64,000 nucleotides of DNA from contig OZ025248.1 of assembly GCA_964019135.1 (NCBI GenBank), positions 70,376,119 to 70,440,118 of the forward strand. The letters are read 5' to 3'. The position numbers and the translations under genes were made by a program. How positions within the stretch are numbered: the first letter of the stretch is position 1; each line of letters begins with the position of its first letter. Of this stretch, positions 34,293 to 44,806 are shown one piece after another. The notes under the pieces were generated by a model. The model searched no databases and was not told the origin of the DNA. It saw nothing but the letters and a program-made list of their open reading frames with translations. Origin of the DNA: Arenicola marina (lineage: Eukaryota; Annelida; Polychaeta; Arenicolidae).

Positions 34293-35040
34293 GCTTGTGG
34301 AATGTACTTGCCTCTTCGGTTCCCATAGAACCAGATTTTCATCACGGACCCCGCCGTCTGTGTCATCGTTTCAAGATTTATTGTGACATAGACTTTTCGT
34401 GTTCCATGCTTTATGACTTAAAATAAAACTGCCGAAAGGGGCGGTAAATCTAAGCAGTTGGTAATCATTCCATACCGATGCCACATTTACAAACAGATCG
34501 AGCCACGATCTAGCAAGTTACGCTTTCATGAGCATACCGTGGCCTGCGTCATATGTTCGCGTGGCGAGTTCATGTCGTCATAGAGCTAGAAACTTTGTAT
34601 TACATTGTTGCGCTTATATTGTCTCACAGCAGGATATAGGTCGGGCTGTACTCGTAGTTCACCTCAGTCTTCAGACCGATGCGATAAACATCATGCCACA
34701 TAGATGTAGATGTTTTATTGATCTCGAAACAGATGGGCAAAACATTGATAACATTTATTTGATAGCTGAAAGAAGAGTTTTACGATGGATATAACCACCT
34801 CGAGGTCACTTTTGCCATGATTATACTTCCATACCAGCATGTATTTGAAAAGTTAAATATTTGTCAACCGTGTGTAATGCTTCACCCGTCGCCTTGAAAT
34901 AAAGCGTTGGTTGGACATAGCGTTAGACCACACATATTAATTTAAATGAGGTAAGTTTGCCAGAATCTGACCCATTCGTGGGTAAAAACAGTTCGATTTA
35001 GAAATTGAAACGTATAAACTAAGCTTATAGATCAACCACG
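34293..35040. other. Intergenic, nothing recognised
   Basis: Open frame 34528-34794 (88 codons) has no recognisable motif. Confidence 0.45.
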
Positions 35041-35069
35041 TTTACGTTTAGCATTTTGTCGAGATATGT

Positions 35070-35236
35070 TGTGACGTCACTGATCGGTATTAAAGTCGGT
35101 ATTAAATCGCTTAATACCGATCACAGCTAATACCGTCTTTATTTGCGTTTGCGAAACGGTATTACGAGTCGGTATTACCTATTACAAAATTTGCCGGTAT
35201 TAAAGTTAATACTGGTATTACCTAATACCATCTTTG
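35070..35236. repeat. Cluster of GGTATTA / TAATACC words
   Basis: At least nine copies of GGTATTA or its reverse complement in about 160 bp, in both orientations, including TGATCGGTATTAA facing TTAATACCGATCA. Suggests the subterminal repeats of a DNA transposon or a regulatory array. Confidence 0.5.
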
Positions 35237-35398
35237 TGAAACCCACCACAGGTTTCTCTGCCAGCCAGCCAACCAGAAAGCACACTTGAATATTATAAGG
35301 ACTCTGGTATCAAGTGGACAAACTGGTGTGAACTGAGCTACCCTGTAAAGACACTAAAACCTCAAGAGAAAAAACGTAAATTTTGCAGCACTCCTAGC

Positions 35399-36382
35399 AT
35401 GGCGACCAGTGCCAACAGGCAGAACCGTTCGGCCAGCCGCAGCGATCAGCCAGGCGCCCGGCGTGGCTTACAGTACAAGGGCCCGTGAGGGGGGGGGGGA
35501 GTAGCCATGTCGCGTGTCAACTTTAAGAAAAGATCCATGTCGCGTGTCGATTTTAAGAAAAGGTCCATGTCGCGTGTCGATTTTAAATAAAGTTCCATGT
35601 CGCGTGTCGCTAAGCCTTATGTCGCATGTCGATTCTAAGACAACACAAATGTCGCACTGTCGATTTAAAAAATCGCCGTGTCGAAATAGCCCCTCCGGGG
35701 CCCTAGTACAACGATGTAGCCAGCGGGCGCGGGGGCGGCCAGTGTACACTGGAAGACAAAATGGACCAAGTGCTGCAGGGCCTGGCTTTGTTGACCAACA
35801 CGACAACAACACGAGGAGTTGCGTGCGGACCTCAGCCGAGTCCACGAGTCGGTGGTCCTAGTGACATCCAGGGTTGACCAGGTGGAGTCTAGGGTGGAGC
35901 TCCTGGAATATGTCAGCCTTGACCTAGAAGCCAGATCGAGAAGACAGAAGGTCATTGTTGACGGGCTTGAGGAGCGCGAGGGGGAAGATGCCGATACTTC
36001 GATCACTAACTTCCTGATTAACGATCTCGAGATCAGCGACAGGATTCCCGTGCAGCGAGTCCATCGCCTGGGGCGTGGCCGGCGGCTACGTCCTCTCATC
36101 GCTGCGCTGTCTGACGAACCACACATCGACATGATCTTCCAGGCAGCAAAAGCCAAACTGCAAGGACGGGATATCCGTGTCAGCCGTGACTACCCGCACG
36201 AAATCCGGGCTGCGAGACAGGAGCTTGGACGGAAGCTGCGGGAGCTCCGAGATGCAGGGCACGACGCCTATATCGCCTTCCCAGCAGGACTGGTCGTTAA
36301 CGGGGAGACGGCGGAGGATAGGTTCCCCAGGTGGCATCAGCGGAGAGCCAGAATTTCAGCGAACGCCAGCGGAGATGCCTAG
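35399..36382 (+). pseudogene. LINE-1 ORF1 (coiled coil + RRM/CTD), interrupted
   Basis: ATG at 35399 opens MATSANRQNRSASR and stops at 35488 where a repeat-rich insertion (to about 35700) follows. ORF1 resumes, and after a one-base shift near 35810 runs to 36382. This part has a heptad-like coiled coil (LRADLSRVHESVVLVTSRVD), the RRQKVIVDGLEE start of an L1-type RRM, VHRLGRGRR, and a CTD with SRDYPHEIRAARQELGR. ORF1p chaperones element RNA. Confidence 0.75.
35486..35700. repeat. 30-bp minisatellite / poly-G insertion inside LINE-1 ORF1
   Basis: Three clean and several degenerate units of CATGTCGCGTGTCGATTTTA, preceded by a run of about 11 G. GGGCCC occurs at both edges (35480 and 35698 region), hinting at an insertion with a short target duplication. 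Confidence 0.6.
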
Positions 36383-36389
36383 GACAAGA

Positions 36390-37235
36390 GGCTCTCGTGT
36401 ATATCTGTCTGCTCATGGAATGCACAAGGAATAATAAGCATGGGGGTATCTAAGTTGGATTTGACAGACGTCTGGGAAATGTTGTTGAAACATGACATCA
36501 TTTGTATTTGTGAGAGCTGGTTAAACTCTACTTTGAATTATGATTTAACCGGGTATGAGAACATTGCGTTTCACCGTCGGAGACGAAGAAGAGCCAAGAG
36601 AGACTCTGGGGGGGCTTCTTGTGTACTTTAAGACGGAGTTAAGTAGAGGTATTGAGTTTGTTAAAAACTATGACGATGATTTGGTTTGGCTTAAACTAAA
36701 CGGTTCATTTTTCGGTCGGCAGAGGGATATTATGTTGTGTTTATGCTATGTGGTGCCCGATGGTTCATCCAGGAAGGAAGTGTCTGATTTTGATGCGCTC
36801 AGCCAGGTAACTGACAATATTGCCCTCTTTGAATCCACACTGGGGGAAATGGATTATATGTTAATTTGTGACTTTAACTCCATGACAGGTGTGGTTCACG
36901 ATTATGTGGACGATGATAACGATATATATGTACCAGTGCCGGATGTATATAAAACAGACGAAACGTTTTAAACTAGATGTTCTAGAGACAAGCCGGTAAC
37001 GCCAAATGGCACGAAGTTATTAGATTTGTGTAAAGCTTGTCATCTTCGCATTGTTAATGGAAGAATCGGTGAAGATAAAGGGGTTGGTCAGTACACTTTT
37101 CACTCTAGCCGAGGCAGCAGTGTCGTGGATTATATTATATGTTCACCACGCCTGTTTAAAAATTTGGTTAACTTTAAAGAGTGTGATATTAAGTGTCAGA
37201 TCATAACGCGCTGTCATGTGTGTTAAATGCCAGAT
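36390..37235 (+). pseudogene. LINE-1 APE endonuclease domain, broken
   Basis: Motifs in order over at least three frames: CSWNAQGI (about 36405), IICICESWL (about 36500), LICDFNSM (GDFN changed to CDFN), DLCKACHLRIVNGR, SSVVDYIICS and VSDHNAL (about 37190). The catalytic SDH is present but the domain cannot be read in one piece. Confidence 0.75.
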
Positions 37236-37489
37236 TTGTTGCTAAGAACCCTGTGAATACATGTAGCCCTAAATTTGTTTGGAAACAGGAGAAGAGAGAT
37301 GTATACGTGGCGTCGCTAAATGATAAATTGGCCACCATTGAAGAAATTGTATCAGACATTGGTTCCTGTAACAGCGCAGAAATGATTGAGGCTAAGATAT
37401 GCAATTTCACCGACCTTATTAACGATGTTGCTAAACCTGTTTTCCTCACGGGAACCAAAAGCGCGACAAGCAACATGCGAAAGCTTAGA

Positions 37490-38760
37490 CCAGCATGCTA
37501 CAGCGCGACTGTTGAACAAAAGCGAAACAGCTTCATGAGGTGTCTGAATTTATATAGAAAGCGCGGATCTGATCCGGATAGATGTGATATGATAGCAGCT
37601 AGACAGGCTTTTAAGGAAGCAGTCAGATCACATAAGTGGGAACGAGAGAAGAAAGATACACAGGCCCTACTTCAAGCACGGTATAAGAACGCCAAACTAT
37701 TGGAAGTTATTAAAAGGAGCGAAATCGCGGCGTAAGAGTACCATTTCTTCGCACGTCTTTTATGAATATTTTAAGGGTTTAAATACCCCGGACTATGTTG
37801 TGGATGACGTTGACGATGAGTCCGTAGCAAGCCTTGTGGATGGCGATGTTGACGAAATATATTTAGAGCTGAGTTTGTGTATGAAGATATCCGTAACGCG
37901 GTCTCACAATTAAAACTCAACAAGACTCCGGGATGTGACATGATTATCAACGAGTTTATTATACACGGAATTGATATACTTGTCATCCCCATAACGAAAC
38001 TTTTTAACCATCTCTTGATGAAAGGTTGCTTCTCTAGTGTTTGGTCGGAAGGTTTAATTATACCGCTATATAAGGAGGGCGATATCGACATGGCTAGCAA
38101 CTACAGAGGTATCACACTATTGAGCTCACTGGGCAAGCTGTTCACAATTAGTTATTAATAATCGTCTGGATAACTGGGCTGATGAATACGGTATCCTGTT
38201 GGAAGCGCAAGCAGGTTTCCGTAAGACATATAGTACTGTCGATCAGACATTTATACTTCAAAGTCTTGGGTCTCATGCTTTAGAACAGGGGCGTCGTCTA
38301 TATTGCGCTTTTATCGACTTCAGAAGAGCCGTTGGGGGAGTAAATAGGAAGTGGTTTAAGTTAATCAAAAATGGATTAAGGGGACATCTTTTGAAGGTTA
38401 TACAGAATATGTACAAACAGGTCAAGTGCAAAGTTTTACTTTGTGATGGCACGACCTCCGAAAGCTTCGACTCTGCTATTGGAGCTCGGCAAGGCGAGAC
38501 ACTATATCTCCCTTCTTGTTTTCAATGTATATAAATGACATGGAATAATATATAAGGAGACAAGGGGTAGAAGGAATCTCCATGGGACAAAAAAAGTTAT
38601 TTTTATTGCTCTACGCTGATAATGCTGTCTTAGTCTGCGAATCTGCGGAAGCGTTACAGAAGTCATTAGATGCCTTAACACGATATTGTGACGAGTGGAA
38701 ATTAGTAGTTAACAGTGGCAAAAGCAAAGTGATGAATTTTCACAAAGGATGAAGTCTACG
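37490..38760 (+). pseudogene. LINE-1 reverse transcriptase, broken
   Basis: Fragments in order: NKTPGCDMIINEF, IIPLYKEGD, NYRGITLLSSLGKLF, AQAGFRKTYSTVDQTF, CAFIDFRRAV (motif A), GARQGE (motif B) and LLYADNAVLV (motif C, 38612-38623). Motif C should be YADD; the second Asp is Asn here. Frame breaks near 37735, 38155 and 38530. Confidence 0.8.
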
Positions 38761-38775
38761 TAAAAGTCTCAGATT

Positions 38776-39552
38776 TTGTCACAATGGGAAAGAAATCGAC
38801 ATAGTGTTAACACTTTCTGTTATTTAGGCATTGTATTGTCCTCTTCTGGCAAATTTTACCAAACGCAGAAAAGTTTAGCTGATCAAGCTACGAAGCCTTT
38901 ATTCCAGATGAAGAAATATGTCTGTAAATTTCACTCTCTCCGTCCTACCCACCGTATGGAGTTATTTGACAAATTGATAAGACCAATATTGAAATACGGT
39001 GCAGAAGTTTGGGGTTTCCATACTGGCCAGGCAATCGAACGAATCCATACTAAATACTTGAAAAAATCTTCGAAGGTTAAAACCAGTACCCCAAACCATA
39101 TAGCTAGGAGTGAACTCGGCCGATTAGACATGAAAACTCAGAGGTTGATAAAAATAATCAGTTACTGGGTAAAGGTTATATATTTGAATGATTCACGGTA
39201 TGTTAAGCGATTGTATAAGGTGCTGTTGGAAAATTTAGAGTTAGGACGACGTAACTGGGCGTTGATGGTACGTGATTCGCTAATGTCGCTGGTGATGGGG
39301 AATGTCTGGCTCTGGCAGTCCGTTGGAGATATCCAGGCGTTCATGTACCTCTTTAAACAGCGGGCGAAGGATTGTAATTTTCAAACGGTACCAGCCAAGC
39401 TATCGGAAACCTCTCGTGGTACGCAATATTTACAATATAGTGTTTTGCCCATGCTTCCCTCATACTTTGCTAATGTGGAAAAGAACAGATTTATGTATTC
39501 TTTAATTAAGCTCCGAATCTTTAGCCACCGCCTCCGCATTGAAACTGGGTGA
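38776..39552 (+). pseudogene. LINE-1 RT C-terminal region (258 codons open)
   Basis: Continues the RT with FCYLGIVLSSSGKF, the strand following motif D/E, then SLADQATKPLFQMKK and LIRPILKYGAEVWGF, the usual thumb/C-terminal region of jockey-like LINEs. Open to the TGA at 39552, followed by the 3' UTR. Confidence 0.75.
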
Positions 39553-40049
39553 TGGCACAAGCCAAAGCCACTGCCCGTGGAACAGAACAGATTGTCTGAA
39601 TATGTTTATCTGGCCAGCAAGATGAGAGAACCTGAATAACGTTACAGTGTACTAATGTATGAACCCGCCACATGTCATAATGTGTATTGCATTTTTTTAA
39701 CACGAGGGCCTCAGGCTCATTGTTGCTTTGAAATAAACTAAACTAAAAACATTATGCACCCGAGACTCGAGGACTCTTGACAGTTATTATTTGTCGCGCG
39801 TCGCTGGAGATGACCGGACTGATGTCGTGTATGTTTCTGGTTTTTGTCATTGTGGTCATAGAGAGAGCGTTTTGCGGTTAGAAAATTAACACCAGCGGTC
39901 ATGGCAGTTAATTGAAGCATATGAATGTTAATTAGGCGAGCAGTTTTGCTCTGGAATGACACATTGTAACAAAAAAGGGGTCATTTGGGCAGCACATTTA
40001 CATGTAGGCCTACTTAACTATATGTGGTGCCCCCCACTACAATAGCGGG

Positions 40050-40310
40050 ACCCTGTCATAACGGGGACACTATCATAACGAGGGCACTATCATAACGGGC
40101 TCACTATCATAGCGGGGACACCATCATAGCGGGGACACTACCATAGCGAGGACACTATCATAGCTTGGACACTATCATAGCTTGGACACTATCATAGCTT
40201 GGACGCTATCATTGCAGGGACACTATCATAGCTTGAACGCCATCATAGCGGGGACCCTATCATAGCGGGGGGCGATATCACAGTGGGGCATACTACCATA
40301 GCGGGATTCT
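40050..40310. repeat. 17-bp minisatellite (ACTATCATAGCGGGGAC)
   Basis: About fifteen imperfect units of ACTATCATAGCGGGGAC with GCTTGGAC variants, just before the LINE-2 insertion site. Confidence 0.9.
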
Positions 40311-40371
40311 CTCATAGATCATTTGATGATCCATTTGCCTTACTTTTGGTAAACACCGGGCGCCTTAAAGG

Positions 40372-40384
40372 GGGTGTCCAACCT
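40372..40384. repeat. LINE-2 target-site duplication, left
   Basis: GGGTGTCCAACCT, identical to 45553-45565 across the element. The last T may belong to the poly(A)-derived T-run. Confidence 0.9.
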
Positions 40385-40385
40385 T

Positions 40386-40421
40386 TTTTTTTTTTCTTTT
40401 TTTTTTTTATTTTTTTTTTAT
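40386..40421 (-). other. LINE-2 poly(A) tail
   Basis: Plus-strand T-runs broken by single C or A bases, i.e. an A-rich 3' tail on the minus strand, directly abutting the left target duplication. Confidence 0.9.
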
Positions 40422-40506
40422 TTAACCCAATGAAACATTACAATGGTGTATACGGCATACATAATAGTGACAAAAGCACGTTAAGCAAGTTTACACATCC
40501 ATTTCA

Positions 40507-43500
40507 TCATTTAAGTAGCATTTTTCTTAAGTTGCCCCATTTGCTCATAAATTGATCACTCGTCGGCTCTAATTTTCTCTTTTCTATCTCGTTTTCTATC
40601 ACATATACTGCTTTTAACCTGTTCATAAACATTTCAACTGACGGTAGGCTGCTTTTACATTTAGAGATAAAAATACAATGTTTGGCGATAAGGTAGATAT
40701 GATTTATAAGCCCATTGTGCTCTTCGTAACTTCCTAGGAGAACATTTATCTTATTTAAAAACGGACTCATGTCGATGTATAAACTTAAGCGATTTTGTAG
40801 ACTTTGCCAAAACGCTTGTACCATATGGCAGTCCCAAAACAAATGTTCGACAGTCTCTATTTGTTCTTTACAAAAGGTGCAAAGGTCACATGGCACAATG
40901 TTACATAACTTTAAGAATTTATTTGTAGGTAGTACACGCTGCAGTAGTTTATATTGAAAGCTTCTAATGCGACTGTCAAGAGTAGTTCGAAAGGCTATTT
41001 GATATATATTTTTCCATTCCAACTTATCCAAACTTTTGGCTAGTGATTCCTCCCATTTGCGTTGTCTTTGCTGAACCGACTTTGCAACGCTTATGACTTT
41101 CCAGTAGACAAAATTGCAACAATGTGAGGTCTCGAGAATTTCTACAAGAAGTTCGTCCGTTTTGCGGGAAGGTATTTGCAGTATACCAAGCCCGACCTCG
41201 CGCCATCGTTCACACACTTGATATCTAAGTGAGAGGAAATCGAGCACATTCATAGATACATTATACTTTGATACAAATGCCTCAAACGTTAACGGAGCCC
41301 CATTTTCACCCAGTAGATCCATCACCAAAACGCAATCTTTTCTAACCAGTGGCTTTTTATAAGTAAGTACATTCTTATTTGTAACATAACTTGAATTCCA
41401 GAAAGTATATTTGAACCACATATCCGTGGGGTCTACGGCGGTTCGGTATTTTTGCCACACTAACAACACGTTTCTCCAAAATACATTATTTATACCTCTA
41501 GCCAGTGTGGTCACTGACTTTGGATCTAAACTCCATAGCAGAATATCATTCTCCATACCCAACAGATACTTGGCTAAACGCTGCCAATTTCCTTCAGAGG
41601 ATTCAAGTCTTTTAATCCATGTCACCTGTAGCGCTTCGCTCAGTGTCTTGACGTCTGTAAGTTGTATACCCCCATTTTCATATCTTTGCACCAGTTGTGA
41701 GTGGGATACCTTAGCTCTTTTTCCATCCCAAATGAAATCGTTTATTGACTTTTGAATCTTGTCAAGAAAGGTAGTCTTGGCCGGAATCACTGACAGTACA
41801 TGAATTAATTTAGGCACAACCAGGCTTTTAACCACTGCAGCTTTTCCCATGATAGAAAGTCTCTTTGATTTATAGAATGTTAGTATTCTGGTTATAGCGT
41901 GAAGTTTTTCGTCGATGTTATTTTCCAGCAGGTTTGTCGTTTCCGCCCCGAATTGAATTCCCAATAGTTTAAATTCCTTTACCCATTTTATAGGGTATTC
42001 TGGGCATAAACAATTATCTGAGTTTCGCATGCTACCCAACCACACCGCCTGCGTTTTGTCTAGATTTATTCTGAGTCCTGAACACAGATAGAATAACCTA
42101 AACGTTTTTAGAGCAGCAGCCAGTGACTTTTCGTCCTGTTTCATTAACAGAAAGGTGTCATCTGCATATTGACCAAGGAGAACAGAGATTGACCCAATTT
42201 CTATACCATGTATATCGGGGTTTTGTCGTATCGTTTCCGCTAGTGGCTCTACTGCAAGGATAAACAAATATGGCGAAAGGGGGTCACCTTGGCGACAACC
42301 GCGGCCCAGTTTGAAGAAGGGAGAAAAATGTCCATTATTTATAACGCAACTTTCTGCTTCACAATATAAGGTTTTGAAATATTCCACAAATCGATCTCCG
42401 ATGTTATACGCCTTCATAGTCTTTATGATATAGCTCCATTCTACGGTATCAAAAGCTTTTTCGAAATCTATTAATAGTAGTAGTCCTGGCTTGTTATTCT
42501 TATTCAGGTAGTCAATAACGTCATAGATCAGTCTAGTGTGCTCTCCGATGAAACGACCCTTAAGAAACCCTTTTTGATCCGTATGGATAATATCTGCGAG
42601 CACCTTTTTTAACCGATTTGCCAGAACTCCGGATAACACCTTATAGTCGGCGTTTATTAAGGAAATAGGCCTCCAGTTCTTCAACAACTCTCTTGGTTTT
42701 CCCGGCTTAGGTAAACAGGTGATAATACCTTGACGCTGAGTTACTGAGAGTTTTCCATGCGTAATGCCGTGTTGCAGGCTTCTTAACAAAAAGTGGCCTA
42801 TATCTTGCCAAAAAAAATTGTAAAATTCAGCAGGGAAGCCGTCTGACCCTGGCGACTTTTCATTCTTCATATTTCTTAACACCTGTTTAACTTCGTTAAC
42901 AGTTATAGTACTGTCACAGTATTCTTGACTCTCGTCACTTAGCGGCTTGACAACATCTCTTGCTAAGAAGGCACCAATCGATTCGCCACTTTTGTTTACT
43001 GACGTGTATAAGTTTCTATAGAATAATGTTTGTTCTCTCAAAATAGCCGGTCCACCTGTAATTTCTTCACCGTTTGACACGATTTTCGTTATTAGTTTAC
43101 TCACATAATTTCGTTTTTCTAACCCGCAGAAAAATTTACTGGGCTTCTCACCCTCTTCATAGATTTGCACTTTGGCTCTCACCATTGCACCTTTTGTTTT
43201 TTCACCTCTAAGTACATTCAGCAGGTCTCTTTTTTCCTGTAGCTTCTCTCTATCAGTTAACACATTTGCACTGTCTACCTCTTTTTCAAGTTCTTGTATT
43301 TCCTTCTCTAAGTCTATCTCCACTTTCTGTGCTTGTCGTTTTTTGTATGACGCAAAAGATATACTTTTCCCTCTTATCTCCGTCTTCAGTACATCAAAGA
43401 ATAGTGCATCGTTGACCACAAATTTCGCCTCCGGGTCATTTATATCTTCTCCCTCGAGTATGTAACGCTCAATGTTTTCTTTTATAACCTTCTTCATACA

Positions 43501-43596
43501 GTTCACATATTCTTTATCTCGCAGAAGTGACACATTGAGCTTCCAGAAACCCTTACCTCGCGGCTCATTGAATTCTTGCAGTGCAAACGTTATCAA
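40507..43596 (-). CDS. LINE-2 ORF2 reverse transcriptase part (1029 codons, intact)
   Basis: Copies the element RNA into DNA at a nicked target. RT motifs in order: NEKSPGSDGFPAEFYNFFW, GIITCLPKPGKP, NWRPISLINADYKVLSG, QKGFLKGRFIGEHTRL, LLLIDFEKAFDTVEWSYI (motif A), GRGCRQGDPLSPYLF (motif B) and GQYADDTFLLM (motif C, YADD at residues 477-480, 42157-42168). The C-terminus has a zinc-finger-like CDLCTFCKEQIETVEHLFWDC (zf-RVT type). The frame starts at a TTG that is not a true start: the coding sequence is the continuation of the endonuclease frame across a small deletion at about 43596. Style and layout fit the Tx1/L1 group. The RT itself shows no damage. Confidence 0.93.
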   Translation of the reverse strand: MITFALQEFNEPRGKGFWKLNVSLLRDKEYVNCMKKVIKENIERYILEGEDINDPEAKFVVNDALFFDVLKTEIRGKSISFASYKKRQAQKVEIDLEKEIQELEKEVDSANVLTDREKLQEKRDLLNVLRGEKTKGAMVRAKVQIYEEGEKPSKFFCGLEKRNYVSKLITKIVSNGEEITGGPAILREQTLFYRNLYTSVNKSGESIGAFLARDVVKPLSDESQEYCDSTITVNEVKQVLRNMKNEKSPGSDGFPAEFYNFFWQDIGHFLLRSLQHGITHGKLSVTQRQGIITCLPKPGKPRELLKNWRPISLINADYKVLSGVLANRLKKVLADIIHTDQKGFLKGRFIGEHTRLIYDVIDYLNKNNKPGLLLLIDFEKAFDTVEWSYIIKTMKAYNIGDRFVEYFKTLYCEAESCVINNGHFSPFFKLGRGCRQGDPLSPYLFILAVEPLAETIRQNPDIHGIEIGSISVLLGQYADDTFLLMKQDEKSLAAALKTFRLFYLCSGLRINLDKTQAVWLGSMRNSDNCLCPEYPIKWVKEFKLLGIQFGAETTNLLENNIDEKLHAITRILTFYKSKRLSIMGKAAVVKSLVVPKLIHVLSVIPAKTTFLDKIQKSINDFIWDGKRAKVSHSQLVQRYENGGIQLTDVKTLSEALQVTWIKRLESSEGNWQRLAKYLLGMENDILLWSLDPKSVTTLARGINNVFWRNVLLVWQKYRTAVDPTDMWFKYTFWNSSYVTNKNVLTYKKPLVRKDCVLVMDLLGENGAPLTFEAFVSKYNVSMNVLDFLSLRYQVCERWREVGLGILQIPSRKTDELLVEILETSHCCNFVYWKVISVAKSVQQRQRKWEESLAKSLDKLEWKNIYQIAFRTTLDSRIRSFQYKLLQRVLPTNKFLKLCNIVPCDLCTFCKEQIETVEHLFWDCHMVQAFWQSLQNRLSLYIDMSPFLNKINVLLGSYEEHNGLINHIYLIAKHCIFISKCKSSLPSVEMFMNRLKAVYVIENEIEKRKLEPTSDQFMSKWGNLRKMLLK

Positions 43597-44273
43597 CGAA
43601 TTCGTATATCAGCACAAGCCATTTCGGCAAATAGGTCTTCTGAAACCAGAAAGAAGTCTAATCTTGCACTTTTGTGTGGTTTACTGTCACTTCTCCATGT
43701 GTAGCGCTTAACATCCTGGTTGTTTACCCTCCACGGGTCAATCAGGTTAAACTCATCGCATAATGATTTGACCGTTCGTGTTGCTTTTAGATTATTCTGT
43801 CTAACGTATCCTCGGGTGTCGCGTTCGAAATCTTGGACTAAATTCCAATCCCCACATATAAGCAGTGATTCATTTTGCAAGTTACGGACTATATCTGCGA
43901 TATTTTCGAAAAACTTTGGTTTATCTGTGTTTGGACCATACAGTGTTATAAATGTTATTGATCTATCCCGCAAGGCCAAGTTAATAGCCGTATAATTACC
44001 CTCGGGGTCTCTTACAGTTTCTGTAATACTATATTCAAAGTTGTCATTAAAGAGTATAGCAGTACCCCTTGCATTGCTCTTATATGGGCTAACTATCACC
44101 TGTCCTTTCCATTCTGCTTCAAATTTATGAAGTTGTTGTTCACTGCAGTGGATATCTTGTAAACTGTAGATGTTAAAACTTTTTTCTCTAAGCCACCTGA
44201 ACACATCAGCCCTTTTTTCTTTATCAGCCAGCCCCCGTACATTCATACTACCAAATGTTATATCACCAAACAT
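43593..44273 (-). pseudogene. LINE-2 ORF2 endonuclease part (226 codons), lacks final SDH motif
   Basis: Starts MFGDITFGSMNVRG. APE-type motifs follow: SLQDIHC, LYGPNTDKP, LICGDWNLV, KRYTWRS and ARLDFFLVS. After ACADIRIR the frame meets TGA, and the RT frame resumes as ITFALQEFN one base out of register. Related elements have a short PGYRSDHS-like segment exactly here, so a small deletion has removed the catalytic His motif and shifted the frame. It is one ORF2 split by a mutation, not two genes. Confidence 0.85.
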
Positions 44274-44806
44274 AGGGTTACGAATGGGAAACGCTCCGTT
44301 GCTTTTGAGCTGAAAGGTTCAAATTCCATGTGATATAGACATTTTACACGTGCTTTCTCTTCATCATAACACTGTTTCAATGATTCATGTATACCAGTAC
44401 TGACATAACATATCTTTGCCCACCCCAGTATACAGACCTCCCCCCTAAAGCACAAGCGACTAATGATTGACATTTCCCCACAGCTATTGGCACACGGTAA
44501 CACATTGGCTCCTAATTTAGTTTGTCTTAATTTGACAGGATTACTCCCTTACCATAGAATTCCTCTATAAAGCACTAGCAAGTAACTTTATACCAATGTA
44601 CGTAACGTTTCTTAAATTGCACATTTTCCCTTACTCATTACACAGCATTATAGGAAAAACAACCATGATTTGAGACGATAGGCACGACCGTTAATGCTCG
44701 TGTACCTTGTTTCGTTGTCACATGTCTAAAAAACTGTCCCTGAAATACACAACCAATTAATTGAAATTGATCATGCCGTCGGCCTTCAAGCCTTTGTTAG
44801 TCACTT
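44274..44806 (-). other. LINE-2 spacer between ORF1 and ORF2
   Basis: About 530 bp with no conserved frame; an 81-codon frame at 44258-44503 is unrecognised. The length is large for an inter-ORF spacer. Confidence 0.5.

Larger units (their letters stand above)
35399..39747 (+). mobile_element. LINE-1: degenerate APE-type LINE, plus strand
   Basis: Order: ORF1 (35399-36382), APE endonuclease region (about 36390-37235), reverse transcriptase (about 37490-38760) and C-terminal region (to 39552), then a 3' end near 39747 with AATAAACTAAACTAAAA. Many frame breaks and a changed catalytic motif show an old, dead copy. Sequence style (WNAQG, CESWL, FCYLGIVLSSSG) places it with I/Jockey/CR1-group elements rather than Tx1/L1. 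The exact 5' end and target duplication were not found. Confidence 0.85.

Noticed and set aside
43593..43596. Natural overlap between separate endonuclease and RT genes
   Set aside because: The RT frame has only a TTG here, and the conserved SDH segment is missing exactly at the junction, so a deletion in one ORF2 explains it better.
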